From Streptomyces sp. ADI96-02 (GTDB lineage: Bacteria; Actinomycetota; Actinomycetes; Streptomycetales; Streptomycetaceae): a stretch of DNA of 64,000 nt. Position numbers and translations under genes: made by a program. This document shows positions 27,914 through 35,983 of this stretch, piece by piece. Each line of letters begins with the position of its first letter. Position 1 is the first letter of the stretch. The stretch lies in NCBI RefSeq assembly GCF_003846185.1, contig NZ_ML123034.1:2828879-2892878 (forward strand), given 5' to 3'. The notes below the pieces were generated by a model. That model did not search any database. It had not been told where the DNA came from and saw nothing but the letters and a program-made list of their open reading frames with translations.

Positions 27914-28549
27914 ATGGCTTTCACCGTCCCGTCGCCCCGTTCGTCACCGGACGCGCCTCCGGTCCGCCGGACCGGACCGGTCCGCCCCTTCGACGCGGTC
28001 GCGGGGGCCGCACTGGCGCGGTGGTACGAGCGGGAGCTCGGCTGGGCCACCGAGGGGCGCGCGCCGGTGCGGCTGCTGACCGGGCTGCGCTTCGACGTGC
28101 TGGTGCTGCCGGCCGAGGCCGGTCACGCGGTGCTGCGGTCACCGGTGCGGACGGGGCCCGCGCTGCTGAGCGGCGACCGCGTGGGCCTGCTGATCGCCGC
28201 GGGCGGCGCGGACGAGCTGCCGGGGCTGCTCGACTGGCTGGAGTGGGGGCCCATCCCTCTGGGGCTGGCCGCCGTCGGTGCGGGGGGCCGGATTCCGGCC
28301 CCGGCGGCCCCGGGTGGCGCGGGAGGCTCGCCGGGGGCCGCCTTATGGCTGCGGCCCCCAGAGCCGGGGCGTGCGCCCGAACCGCTGCTTCCGGCTCTCG
28401 CGGGCTTCGGGAACGGCGGCGGGGCCGCTCCCGATCTCGTACGCCTGGTGGACGCCGCGGCGACGGAGTGCCATCGGGTCCGGTTGTCGCGTGCCCGCGC
28501 CGGGCGGTACGGCGACCGTGCGGCGGATCAGCCGTTGGCCTTCTCGTAA
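27914..28549 (+). CDS. SCO3374 family hypothetical protein
   Basis: Function unknown. The 211-residue product matches in position (between clpC and lsr2) and in sequence feel the conserved Streptomyces protein known only by its locus name. The N-terminal half contains AGAALARWYERELGWATEG and VRLLTGLRFDVLVLPAEAG. That pattern recalls the N-terminal part of bifunctional primase/polymerase-like proteins, but catalytic residues are not evident. The centre has GDRVGLLIAAGGADELPGLLDWLEWG. The second half is a Gly/Pro/Ala-rich stretch. No membrane segment is present. It converges on lsr2 and the two overlap by 22 bp. The ATG at 27914 has only a distant GGGGAGGG site. Confidence 0.7.
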   Translation: MAFTVPSPRSSPDAPPVRRTGPVRPFDAVAGAALARWYERELGWATEGRAPVRLLTGLRFDVLVLPAEAGHAVLRSPVRTGPALLSGDRVGLLIAAGGADELPGLLDWLEWGPIPLGLAAVGAGGRIPAPAAPGGAGGSPGAALWLRPPEPGRAPEPLLPALAGFGNGGGAAPDLVRLVDAAATECHRVRLSRARAGRYGDRAADQPLAFS

Positions 28550-28863
28550 GCCTCGCGGATCTCGGCGGGAACACGGCCGCGGTCATTCACATTGTGGCCG
28601 TTCTCGCGCGCCCAGCGGCGGATTTCCGCGGTGTCCTTGTTGCCGCCGGCGACGGCACGGCCCTTGCCCCGGCCCGTCGCGGCACGGCCGCCGGTGCGGC
28701 GACCGCCCTTGGTGTAGGGCTCAAGAAGACCGCGAAGCTTGTCCGCGTTGGCCGTGGTGAGGTCGATCTCGTACGTCTTGCCGTCAAGAGCGAACGTCAC
28801 GGTCTCGTCGGCCTCGACACCGTCGAGGTCATCCACGAGAAGGACCTGAACCTTCTGCGCCAC
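28528..28863 (-). CDS. lsr2: Lsr2 nucleoid-associated protein
   Basis: Lsr2 is the actinobacterial xenogeneic silencer, an H-NS analogue that bridges AT-rich DNA. The 111-residue product has the N-terminal oligomerisation part (VQVLLVDDLDG, then ALDGKTYEIDLTTANADKLR). A basic Gly/Arg linker follows, and the C-terminal DNA-binding helices (EIRRWARENGHNVNDRGRVP) include the RGR minor-groove loop. The GTG at 28863 has AAGGA 6 bases upstream. The leader just upstream (28868-28930) is unusually AT-rich for this chromosome, which would allow self-repression. Its 3' end overlaps the convergent SCO3374-like gene. Confidence 0.96.
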   Translation of the reverse strand: MAQKVQVLLVDDLDGVEADETVTFALDGKTYEIDLTTANADKLRGLLEPYTKGGRRTGGRAATGRGKGRAVAGGNKDTAEIRRWARENGHNVNDRGRVPAEIREAYEKANG

Positions 28864-29006
28864 TGGATTTCCTTTCATCGAAAATAGAGTACGCGGAAAG
28901 GAAACCGCTTTTCCGGGGAAAACACAAACCCCCGGGAGAGGTTCAGGAGCCCGAGAACGCGGGAAACATGCGCGATTCGGACATAGGGATCCGGTCCTTG
29001 TGCAGA

Positions 29007-29576
29007 TCACAGGTGCAGAAGCATCCGGCTGTTGCCCAAGGTGTTCGGCTTCACTCGTTCGAGACCGAGGAACTCCGCGACGCCCTCGTCGTAGGAACGA
29101 AGCAGCTCACTGTAGACATCCGTGTCGACCGGCGTCTCTCCGATCTCGACGAAGCCGTGCTTGGTGAAGAAGTCCACTTCGAAGGTGAGGCAGAAAACCC
29201 TGCGCACACCGAGCCGGCGCGCGGTCTGCAAGAGCTTGCCCAGCAGCTGATGTCCCACTCCGGCGCCCTTGGCGCCCGGGTCGACGGCGAGCGTCCGGAC
29301 TTCCGCGAGGTCTTCCCACATCACGTGAAGTGCGCCGCAGCCGATGACCCGGCCGTCCTCAGCGCGTTCCGCGACCCAGAACTCCTGGATGTCCTCGTAA
29401 AGGGTGACGGTCGCTTTGTCGAGCAGGATGCCCCCGGAGACGTACCCGTCGAGGAGCCGGCGTACGGCCGCCACATCACTCGTCCTGGCGCGCCGGACGG
29501 TGATGGCGGGCTTATTTACCGACGGGTCGGTATGGATTTCGGTATCCGGATCGCTCTGCGGCTGCTCTGAGGACAT
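29007..29576 (-). CDS. argA: GNAT acetyltransferase, likely N-acetylglutamate synthase
   Basis: This is a single-domain GNAT protein resembling the short actinobacterial N-acetylglutamate synthase (Rv2747 type) that starts arginine synthesis by acetylating glutamate. The 189-residue product has a 25-residue polar lead, then VRRARTSDVAAVRRLLDGY. The acetyl-CoA motif A is EVRTLAVDPGAKGAGVGHQLLGKLL (V-x-P-x-x-(R/K)-G-x-G-x-G/H), followed by VFCLTFEVDFFTKHGFVEIGETP. The combination FFTKHGF plus the VDTDVY segment is typical of the ArgA-like group. The ATG at 29576 is 9 bases upstream of the convergent-side BlaI-type gene's stop, so the two minus-strand genes may be co-transcribed. Substrate assignment is by family and moderately sure. 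Confidence 0.75.
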   Translation of the reverse strand: MSSEQPQSDPDTEIHTDPSVNKPAITVRRARTSDVAAVRRLLDGYVSGGILLDKATVTLYEDIQEFWVAERAEDGRVIGCGALHVMWEDLAEVRTLAVDPGAKGAGVGHQLLGKLLQTARRLGVRRVFCLTFEVDFFTKHGFVEIGETPVDTDVYSELLRSYDEGVAEFLGLERVKPNTLGNSRMLLHL

Positions 29577-29585
29577 GGGCCGACG

Positions 29586-30017
29586 CTATCGCCCGGCCTC
29601 CGGCTCCGCGCCATCGGCCGGGGCGGAGTCCTCGGGGGCACTCGCGGACGGTTCCGAACCGGGGGAAACCATGCGAACGGCGTCCTGGAGCGCTTCGCGC
29701 TGCTCGGCGGACATCATCCCGAAGAACGCGACGAGAGCGGCGGCGGGGTTGTCGCTGCGCGACCAGGCTTCGTTCATCAGTGCGGCCGAGTAGGCGGCCC
29801 TGGTGGAGACGGCCGTATATCGATATGCCCGGCCGTCGACTTCCCTGCGCACCCAGCCCTTCTGATGGAGATTGTCCATTACCGTCATGACCGTCGTGTA
29901 GGCGATGGACCGTTCCTGCTGAAGGTCCTCCAGGACTTCCCGCACGGTCACCGGCCGGTTCCATTGCCAGACGCGCGTCATCACGGCGTCCTCAAGCTCT
30001 CCCAATTGGCGGGGCAC
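29586..30017 (-). CDS. BlaI/MecI/CopY family transcriptional regulator
   Basis: This is a small winged-helix repressor. The 143-residue product has the family N-terminus (LGELEDAVMTRVWQWNRPVTVREVLEDL) and the recognition segment IAYTTVMTVMDNLHQKGWVRREVDGRAYRYTA. A C-terminal dimerisation helix (ALVAFFGMMSAEQREALQ) and an acidic/Pro tail follow. BlaI-type repressors are usually removed by a membrane BlaR protease; no blaR gene is adjacent here. The start is a GTG at 30017. The N-acetyltransferase gene follows 9 bp downstream. Targets are unknown. Confidence 0.85.
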   Translation of the reverse strand: MPRQLGELEDAVMTRVWQWNRPVTVREVLEDLQQERSIAYTTVMTVMDNLHQKGWVRREVDGRAYRYTAVSTRAAYSAALMNEAWSRSDNPAAALVAFFGMMSAEQREALQDAVRMVSPGSEPSASAPEDSAPADGAEPEAGR

Positions 30018-30069
30018 GGCATCACTTTAGTGCCAGATGTCCCGAATGGCTGCTTATTACACAGCAAAA

Positions 30070-30099
30070 GAGCGCACAGCTCTCATGAGCCGTGCGCTC
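30070..30099 (-). terminator. terminator of the small membrane-protein gene
   Basis: A 12-bp stem with one mismatch (gagcgcac-gctc pairing with gagc-gtgcgctc) has a 4-base loop. On the minus strand TTTTGCTG follows. It lies about 50 bases past the stop of the 59-residue protein gene and separates it from the BlaI-type gene. Confidence 0.85.
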
Positions 30100-30149
30100 C
30101 CAGAGGGTTCGCGACGGGGCCGGCGGCGGTCGCCGCCGCATCCGGACGG

Positions 30150-30329
30150 TCAGGCGTTCTCCGGACGAGCGGTCTGCTTCGCCGATTCCGCGCGGGCGAC
30201 CGCGGCGTCCACGGCGGCGTCCTCCTTGGTCTTGTTCGGACCGCCCTGACTCTTGACGATCGTCACGACCAGGCCGATGAAGAAGGCGGCCATCACCACG
30301 GGGGGCACGAGCGCGGATACGTAGTCCAT
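30150..30329 (-). CDS. small single-pass membrane protein
   Basis: Function unknown. The 59-residue product has one membrane helix at about residues 8-28 (VPPVVMAAFFIGLVVTIVKS) and a charged Ala/Lys/Glu-rich cytoplasmic tail (NKTKEDAAVDAAVARAESAK). The ATG at 30329 is the first start after which the helix appears; the longer open frame upstream is a shadow. A clear terminator follows, supporting a real transcript. It lies between the BlaI-type regulator and a conserved hypothetical gene on the same strand. Confidence 0.65.
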   Translation of the reverse strand: MDYVSALVPPVVMAAFFIGLVVTIVKSQGGPNKTKEDAAVDAAVARAESAKQTARPENA

Positions 30330-30420
30330 GCCGTCCAGAGTAGCGACCCCTTGACCGCCGGACGCGGCGACCTCCCGGCGGAGGCCGCCGCGTCCGGCGC
30401 GGCGCGGGGCGGTCGCGGGC

Positions 30421-31032
30421 TCAGCCCGCCTCGCGCTCCTCGGACGGCGGCGGCGAGGGGCGGCGGCGCGGCGGGAAGACCTCCGAGGGCTTGGGCATCG
30501 GCCGCTCGCCGGGGGCCGGGCGGCGGCCCGGAGCCGCCGGAGTGCGCGGGCGGTCCGGCGGCGCGGGCGTCTTCGGGCGCTCCGGCTCCCGGTCCGCGGC
30601 GCGCCCGCCGGGCAGGGCGAGGAGCCTGCTGCGGGGCGCCGGGGCGGTGAGCCCGGCCGGGCGGCCGGCCAGCCGGGCGCGCACCGAGCGCTCGGCGAGC
30701 ACCTGGCAGCGGTCCAGGAGCGCCGCGGCGAGGGGCCTGCCCCGCAGCGCGCGCAGGGCGGCCAGATCGTCCGGACGCGGGTCGTATCCGGCCGCCAGGG
30801 CGTCCTGGAGCAGTTCCAGGTAGCCGCTGACCGAGCCGGGGAGGGCGTTGCGGTAGCGGGCGAGGTCGGCGAGGAGGAACGCTCGCAGCCGACCCGCCTC
30901 GCCGACCGCCTCGTCCACGGCGCCCGCGAGCCGCAGGCAGTCCTGGACATCCTCGTCGGGCAGGGGCGTCGGGTGGAGGGCGATGGCGAGGGCACGTCGG
31001 AGCACCCGCAGCTCGTCCGCGCTGAACGCCAT
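30421..31032 (-). CDS. conserved hypothetical protein, helical with Pro-rich tail
   Basis: Function unknown. The 203-residue product is helical in its first 130 residues (FSADELRVLRRALAIALHP, DVQDCLRLAGAVDEAVGEAGRLRAFLLADLARYR, LPGSVSGYLELLQDALAAG). The rest is a Pro/Arg-rich low-complexity tail. There is no signal peptide or membrane segment. The ATG at 31032 has GAGG 4 bases upstream and is preferred over ATG 31062, which lacks a ribosome site. It may be co-transcribed with the small membrane protein 91 bp downstream. Confidence 0.65.
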   Translation of the reverse strand: MAFSADELRVLRRALAIALHPTPLPDEDVQDCLRLAGAVDEAVGEAGRLRAFLLADLARYRNALPGSVSGYLELLQDALAAGYDPRPDDLAALRALRGRPLAAALLDRCQVLAERSVRARLAGRPAGLTAPAPRSRLLALPGGRAADREPERPKTPAPPDRPRTPAAPGRRPAPGERPMPKPSEVFPPRRRPSPPPSEEREAG

Positions 31033-31140
31033 GCCGCCTCGTGAACCGTAGGGCGTGGGCATGACGCGACAATACGTGCTAAAGGGACAAAATCCGCTTA
31101 ACTGGTCGTCGGTGGCGCGGCGTCCGCGTCCGGCCGGTCG

Positions 31141-31168
31141 CGGCTGCCGGTGAGCCCGCCGGCAGCCG
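31141..31168 (-). terminator. terminator candidate of coaX
   Basis: A perfect 10-bp stem (cggctgccgg / ccggcagccg) with an 8-base loop lies 46 bases beyond the coaX stop codon on the minus strand. It would end the panC-nadB-nadC-coaX operon. No T-run is present. Confidence 0.6.
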
Positions 31169-31213
31169 TTCCCGCTGGTCCGCCGCCCGCCGCCCGGGGC
31201 GGCGGGGCCGCGG

Positions 31214-32011
31214 CTACCTCCGCGCGACGTTGCGCTCGTACACCAGGCGCAGCCCGATCAGGGTCAGCCACGGCTCGTGCTCGTCGATGACGGAGGACTC
31301 GCCCAACACCATCGGAGCAAGCCCGCCCGTCGCGATGACGGTGACGTCGTCGGGGTCGCCGGCCAGCTCCTTCTTCATCCGGGCCACCACTCCGTCCACC
31401 TGGCCGGCGAATCCGTAGACGATCCCGGACTGCATCGCCTCGACGGTGTTCTTGCCGATCACGCTGCGCGGCCTGGCCAGCTCGATCTTGCGGAGCTGCG
31501 CGCCCTTGACGCCGAGCGCCTCCACCGAGATCTCGATGCCGGGGGAGATCACGCCGCCGACGTACTCGCCGCGCGCGGAGACCGCGTCGAAGGTGGTGGC
31601 CGTGCCGAAGTCGACCACGATCGCCGGGCCCCCGTAGAGGTCGACGGCGGCGACCGCGTTGATGATGCGGTCCGCGCCGACCTCCTTCGGGTTGTCCATG
31701 AGGATCGGCACGCCCGTCTTGATGCCCGGTTCCACGAGCACGGCCGGGACGTCGCCGTAGTAGCGGCGGGTGACCTCGCGCAGTTCGTGCAGGACCGACG
31801 GGACGGTGGCGCAGATCGCGATGCCCTCGATGCCGTCGCTCAGCTCCACGCCGAGCAGCGGGTGCATGCCCATCAGGCCCTGGAGCAGGACGGCGAGTTC
31901 GTCGGCGGTGCGGCGGGCGTCGGTGGAGATCCGCCAGTGCTCGACGATCTCCTCGCCGTCGAACAGGCCGAGGACCGTGTGCGTGTTGCCGACGTCGATG
32001 GTGAGCAGCAT
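31214..32011 (-). CDS. coaX: type III pantothenate kinase
   Basis: CoaX phosphorylates pantothenate, the first step of coenzyme A synthesis, and is insensitive to CoA feedback. The 265-residue product has the phosphate motif LLTIDVGNTHTVLGLF at the N-terminus. The pantothenate-binding segment GADRIINAVAAVDLYGGPAIVVDFGTATTFD and the late motif VIATGGLAPMVL are also present. Length is normal. Its ATG at 32011 overlaps the nadC stop by one base (TGATG), implying translational coupling. It is the last gene of the cofactor operon that begins with the DUF2520 gene, joining NAD and CoA synthesis in one transcript. Confidence 0.95.
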   Translation of the reverse strand: MLLTIDVGNTHTVLGLFDGEEIVEHWRISTDARRTADELAVLLQGLMGMHPLLGVELSDGIEGIAICATVPSVLHELREVTRRYYGDVPAVLVEPGIKTGVPILMDNPKEVGADRIINAVAAVDLYGGPAIVVDFGTATTFDAVSARGEYVGGVISPGIEISVEALGVKGAQLRKIELARPRSVIGKNTVEAMQSGIVYGFAGQVDGVVARMKKELAGDPDDVTVIATGGLAPMVLGESSVIDEHEPWLTLIGLRLVYERNVARR

Positions 32012-33069
32012 CAGGCGCGGGCCTCACCGGTGGCGGGGGCCGCGTCGCGGAAGTCCAGGCCGATGTCGAGGATCGGCGAGGAGTGGGTGAGCGCGCCGAC
32101 GGCCAGGTAGTCCACGCCGGTATCCGCGTAGGCGCGGGCCGAGTCGAGCGTGAGGCGGCCGGAGGACTCCAGAACCGCCCGGCCGGCGACCAGCGCGACC
32201 GCCTCGGCGGTCTCGCCCGGGGTGAAGTTGTCCAGCAGGATCAGGTCCGCGCCCGCGTCGAGCACCTCGCGGACCTGCTCCATGGTGTCGACCTCGACCT
32301 CGACGGCCACATCCGGGAACGCCTCGCGCACCCGCTTGAACGCCTCGGCGACGCCACCCGCGGCCACCACGTGGTTGTCCTTGACCAGGGCCGCGTCGAA
32401 GAGCGACATCCGGTGGTTGACCCCGCCGCCGCAGCGGACCGCGTACTTCTCCAGCGCGCGCAGGCCGGCCGTCGTCTTGCGGGTGTCGCGGACCTTCGCC
32501 CGGCTGCCCTCCAGCACGTCCGCCCAGGCGCGGGTCGCGGTCGCGATGCCGGAGAGGCGGCAGAGCAGGTTCAGCGCGCTGCGCTCGCCGGTCAGCAGGT
32601 CGCGGGTGCGGGTGGTGACGGTCAGCAGCTTCTGGCCGGGGGCGACGCGGTCGCCGTCCTCGACGTGCCGTTCGACCTCGAACTCGTCGGTGCAGACGAT
32701 CGACAGGACCGCCTCGGCGACCCGCAGCCCGGCGACGACGCCCGCCTCGCGGGCGGTGAAGTCCCCGGTGATCACGGCGTCCTCGGGGACGGTCGCCACG
32801 GTCGTCACGTCCACGCCGCCGTCGAGGTCCTCCTCGATCGCGACATGGGCGACGTCCTCGACCTGTACGGGGTCCAGACCCGCCTCGGCCAGCAGCAGCG
32901 CGAGCGCGGGGTCGAGGCCGCACTCCAGGGCGTCGGGGTCGAATCCGTCGCCGCAGCCGCAGTCGTCGCCGCAGCCGCCCCCCGGCGCTGCGGACGCTGC
33001 GGGCGCGCCGACCCGGATGAGCGGGACGTCCACGGGAGTGGGGCGCGGATTCTCTTCGGGCGTGCTCAC
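32011..33069 (-). CDS. nadC: nicotinate-nucleotide pyrophosphorylase (quinolinate phosphoribosyltransferase)
   Basis: NadC converts quinolinate and PRPP to nicotinate mononucleotide in de novo NAD synthesis. The 352-residue product carries VRDTRKTTAGLRALEKYAVRCGGGVNHRMSL-type substrate-binding sequence, with the conserved Arg, Lys and His. LVKDNHV and EVEVDTMEQVREVLDAGADLILLDNF are also seen. It is about 60 residues longer than usual at the N-terminus because of a lead containing a Gly/Cys/Asp cluster (GGGCGDDCGCGDGFD, residues about 24-38). The GTG at 33069 has GAGGAG 8 bases upstream. nadB lies 83 bp upstream and coaX overlaps downstream. Confidence 0.94.
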   Translation of the reverse strand: MSTPEENPRPTPVDVPLIRVGAPAASAAPGGGCGDDCGCGDGFDPDALECGLDPALALLLAEAGLDPVQVEDVAHVAIEEDLDGGVDVTTVATVPEDAVITGDFTAREAGVVAGLRVAEAVLSIVCTDEFEVERHVEDGDRVAPGQKLLTVTTRTRDLLTGERSALNLLCRLSGIATATRAWADVLEGSRAKVRDTRKTTAGLRALEKYAVRCGGGVNHRMSLFDAALVKDNHVVAAGGVAEAFKRVREAFPDVAVEVEVDTMEQVREVLDAGADLILLDNFTPGETAEAVALVAGRAVLESSGRLTLDSARAYADTGVDYLAVGALTHSSPILDIGLDFRDAAPATGEARA

Positions 33070-33152
33070 GGTTGCGGCTCCTCGGGGGCGTGGCGGGTGG
33101 TGCGGGTGGGGCGTGGGCGGCTCGGCGGTGCGGCTGCTTTCCAGCAGTCTGC

Positions 33153-34907
33153 TCAATCCGCCGTGCGTACGGGTGGGAACGCGGCGGTCCCGGTGCGGTG
33201 GACGACCGGGGTGCGGTCCGGGGCCACGCGGACGACGAGGTGGCGGCGCCAGTGCGCGTCGTCGCGGTCGGGCCGGTCCTCGCGCCAGTGGCAGCCGCGG
33301 GTCTCCTCGCGCTCGCGGGCGGCGGCGACCAGGACGCGGGAGACCAGGAGGAGGTTGGTGACCTCCCAGGCGTCGACCCCGGGGACGACGGCCTTGGCGT
33401 CGGGCCCGGCCGCGTCGGCGGCGGCGCAGCGGTGCAGGGACTCCAGCTCCTCGGCGGCGGCGGCCAGGCTCGCGGCGGAGCGCAGGACTCCGGCGCCCCG
33501 GGTCATGATGCGCTGGATCGCCGGGCGGGCCTCGGGCGCGAGCAGCGCGACGGGTCCGTCCGCCGTCCCGTGCGCCGTGCCGTCGGCCGTGCCGTGCACC
33601 GTGCCGTCGGCCGTGCCGTGCGCGGCCTCGTCGGGGCCGGGCGCCGGGTCGGTGCGGGCCGGGCGGGCGGCGGCGATGTCGGCGGCGATGCGCTCGGCGA
33701 AGACCAGGCCCTCCAGGAGGGAGTTGGACGCCAGCCGGTTGGCGCCGTGCACGCCCGTGCAGGCGGCCTCGCCGCAGGCGTACAGACCGGGCACGGTGGT
33801 GCGGCCCCGCAGGTCGGTGCGGATGCCCCCGGAGGCGTAGTGCGCGGCCGGGGCCACCGGGATCGGCTCGGTGACCGGGTCGATCCCGTGGGCGCGGCAG
33901 GCGGCCAGGATCGTCGGGAAGCGCTGCTCCCACATCCGCGCCCCGAAGTGCCGGGCGTCCAGGTACATGTGCTCGGCGGCCTGCTCGTGCATCCGGCGGG
34001 TGATGGCCTTGGCGACGATGTCGCGGGGGGCCAGCTCGGCCAGCTCGTGCTGTCCGAGCATGAAGCGGACTCCGTCGCCGTCGACGAGGTGGGCCCCCTC
34101 GCCGCGCACCGCCTCGGAGACCAGGGGCTGCTGGCCCTCGGAGTCCGCGCCCAGGAACAGGACCGTCGGGTGGAACTGGACGAACTCCAGGTCGGAGACC
34201 TCCGCCCCGGCCCGCAGCGCGAGGGCCACGCCGTCGCCGGTGGAGACCGGCGGGTTGGTGGTGGCGGAGAAGACCTGGCCCATGCCGCCGGTGGCGAGGA
34301 CGACCGAGGGGGCGCGGACCGCGCCGACGCCGTCGTGCTGGCCCTCGCCCATCACGTGCAGCGAGACGCCCGCCGTACGGCCTTCGCCGTCCGTGAGCAG
34401 GTCCAGCACCAGCGCGTTCTCGATGGTGTGCAGGGCGGCCGAGCGGACCGCGTCGACCAGGGCGCGGGAGATCTCGGCGCCGGTCGCGTCGCCGCCCGCG
34501 TGCGCGATCCGGCGGCGGTGGTGGCCGCCCTCGCGGGTCAGCGCGATGTCGCCGCTCTCGGTGGTGTCGAAGTGCGCGCCCGTGCCGATGAGCCGGCGCA
34601 CCGCGTCCGGCCCCTCGGTGACCAGCACCCGGACGGCCTCCTCGTCGCAGAGGCCGGCCCCGGCGACGAGCGTGTCGTCGAGGTGCTGCTCGGGGGTGTC
34701 GCCCTCGCCGAGCGCGGCGGCGATGCCGCCCTGGGCCCAGCGGGTGGAGCCGTCGTCGAGCCGGGCCTTGGTGACGACCACCGTGTCCAGTCCGGCGGCG
34801 GCGCAGCGCAGCGCGGCCGTGAGCCCGGCGACGCCGGAGCCGACCACGACGACGTCCGCGTCGATGGCCCAGCCGGGTGCGGGGGCGGTCAGCCGTATTC
34901 CGGTCAC
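33153..34907 (-). CDS. nadB: L-aspartate oxidase
   Basis: NadB oxidises L-aspartate to iminoaspartate, feeding quinolinate synthesis. The 584-residue product has the FAD motif [22 protein letters not shown] near the N-terminus. It carries the substrate/flavin signatures [44 protein letters not shown] and [30 protein letters not shown]. Between the flavin domain and the C-terminal helical domain is an insertion with repeated HGTADG units (DNA 33560-33632). The GTG at 34907 overlaps the panC stop as GTGA. No nadA is in the window, so quinolinate synthase must be encoded elsewhere. Confidence 0.95.
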   Translation of the reverse strand: MTGIRLTAPAPGWAIDADVVVVGSGVAGLTAALRCAAAGLDTVVVTKARLDDGSTRWAQGGIAAALGEGDTPEQHLDDTLVAGAGLCDEEAVRVLVTEGPDAVRRLIGTGAHFDTTESGDIALTREGGHHRRRIAHAGGDATGAEISRALVDAVRSAALHTIENALVLDLLTDGEGRTAGVSLHVMGEGQHDGVGAVRAPSVVLATGGMGQVFSATTNPPVSTGDGVALALRAGAEVSDLEFVQFHPTVLFLGADSEGQQPLVSEAVRGEGAHLVDGDGVRFMLGQHELAELAPRDIVAKAITRRMHEQAAEHMYLDARHFGARMWEQRFPTILAACRAHGIDPVTEPIPVAPAAHYASGGIRTDLRGRTTVPGLYACGEAACTGVHGANRLASNSLLEGLVFAERIAADIAAARPARTDPAPGPDEAAHGTADGTVHGTADGTAHGTADGPVALLAPEARPAIQRIMTRGAGVLRSAASLAAAAEELESLHRCAAADAAGPDAKAVVPGVDAWEVTNLLLVSRVLVAAAREREETRGCHWREDRPDRDDAHWRRHLVVRVAPDRTPVVHRTGTAAFPPVRTAD

Positions 34908-35983
34908 GTCAGGGCTCCGAAGGTGAGGGGGATGTTGTCGATGAGGCGGGTGGCCCCGACCCGGGCGGCGACGGCGAGGACCGCCTCGCCGCTCTCGCGG
35001 TCGTCGGGGATCTCGGTGAAGTCCGCCGGGTCGACGAGCGCCAGGTAGTCCACGGCGAGCGGCTGCCCGCCCCGGGCCGCGGCCTCGTCCAGGACGGCCT
35101 GGGCGGCGGCCCGCACGGCGGCGGGCGCCCCGTTGGGCCGGGCGAGCGCGACGGCCTGGGCGTCCGCCGCGGCGCGGGACTCGCCGAGCCGGTCGAGCCC
35201 GGCGGCCCGGTCGCCGCCGGGCGCGGTGGCCCTGGCCCGCTCGTGCAGGGCCTGTTGGGCGGCGAGCCGGTCGCGGGCCGCGAACAGCGCGCGGGACAGG
35301 GCGAGCGCGGTGTGCCGCTCCGCGGTGGACAGGAACCGGTTGCGGCTGGAGAGCGCGAGGCCGTCGGGGTCGCGGACGGTGGGCACGCCGGTGACGCGGA
35401 CGGCGAAGTTCAGGTCGCGGACCATGCGGCGGATCAGGGCGAGCTGCTGGGCGTCCTTCTGCCCGTAGAACACCTCGTCGGGCCGGGTGAGGTGGAGGAG
35501 CTTGGCGACGACGGTGAGCATGCCGTCGAAGTGGCCGGGGCGGGCCGCGCCTTCCAGGCGTTCGCCCATCGGACCGGCGGAGATCCGGACCAGCGGTTCG
35601 CCGCCGGGGTAGACCTCGTCCACGCCGGGGGCGAAGACGGCGTCCGCGCCCGCGGCGGCGGCGAGGGCCAGATCGGCGTCCAGGGTGCGCGGGTAGCGGT
35701 CCAGGTCGGCCGCCTCGCCGAACTGGAGCGGATTGACGAAGACCGTCACGACGACCTGGCCCCCGGCGCCCACCGCCGTGCGGGCGGTGCGGATCAGCGC
35801 GGCGTGGCCCTCGTGGAGCGCGCCCATCGTCATGACGACGGCGCGCGCGGCCCCGGACGGCCGGGCCAGGGCGTCCAGCTCGGCGGCGGTGCGCAGCAGG
35901 GCGGGCGCGGGCGCTCCCGCCGCGCCGCTCCGGCCGCCCTCGGCCGGCACCGGCCGTCCGCCGTCCTCTCCGGTCGTCCTCAT
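34904..35983 (-). CDS. panC: pantothenate synthetase
   Basis: PanC joins pantoate and beta-alanine with ATP to make pantothenate. The 359-residue product has the nucleotidyltransferase motifs [20 protein letters not shown] (HIGH-like), [57 protein letters not shown] and [11 protein letters not shown] (KMSKS-like). It is longer than the usual 280-310 residues because of an N-terminal Gly/Ala lead of about 30 residues and an Ala/Arg-rich insertion near residue 240. Its ATG at 35983 overlaps the DUF2520 stop as ATGA and its stop overlaps nadB, so three proteins are made from overlapping frames. Confidence 0.95.
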   Translation of the reverse strand: MRTTGEDGGRPVPAEGGRSGAAGAPAPALLRTAAELDALARPSGAARAVVMTMGALHEGHAALIRTARTAVGAGGQVVVTVFVNPLQFGEAADLDRYPRTLDADLALAAAAGADAVFAPGVDEVYPGGEPLVRISAGPMGERLEGAARPGHFDGMLTVVAKLLHLTRPDEVFYGQKDAQQLALIRRMVRDLNFAVRVTGVPTVRDPDGLALSSRNRFLSTAERHTALALSRALFAARDRLAAQQALHERARATAPGGDRAAGLDRLGESRAAADAQAVALARPNGAPAAVRAAAQAVLDEAAARGGQPLAVDYLALVDPADFTEIPDDRESGEAVLAVAARVGATRLIDNIPLTFGALT

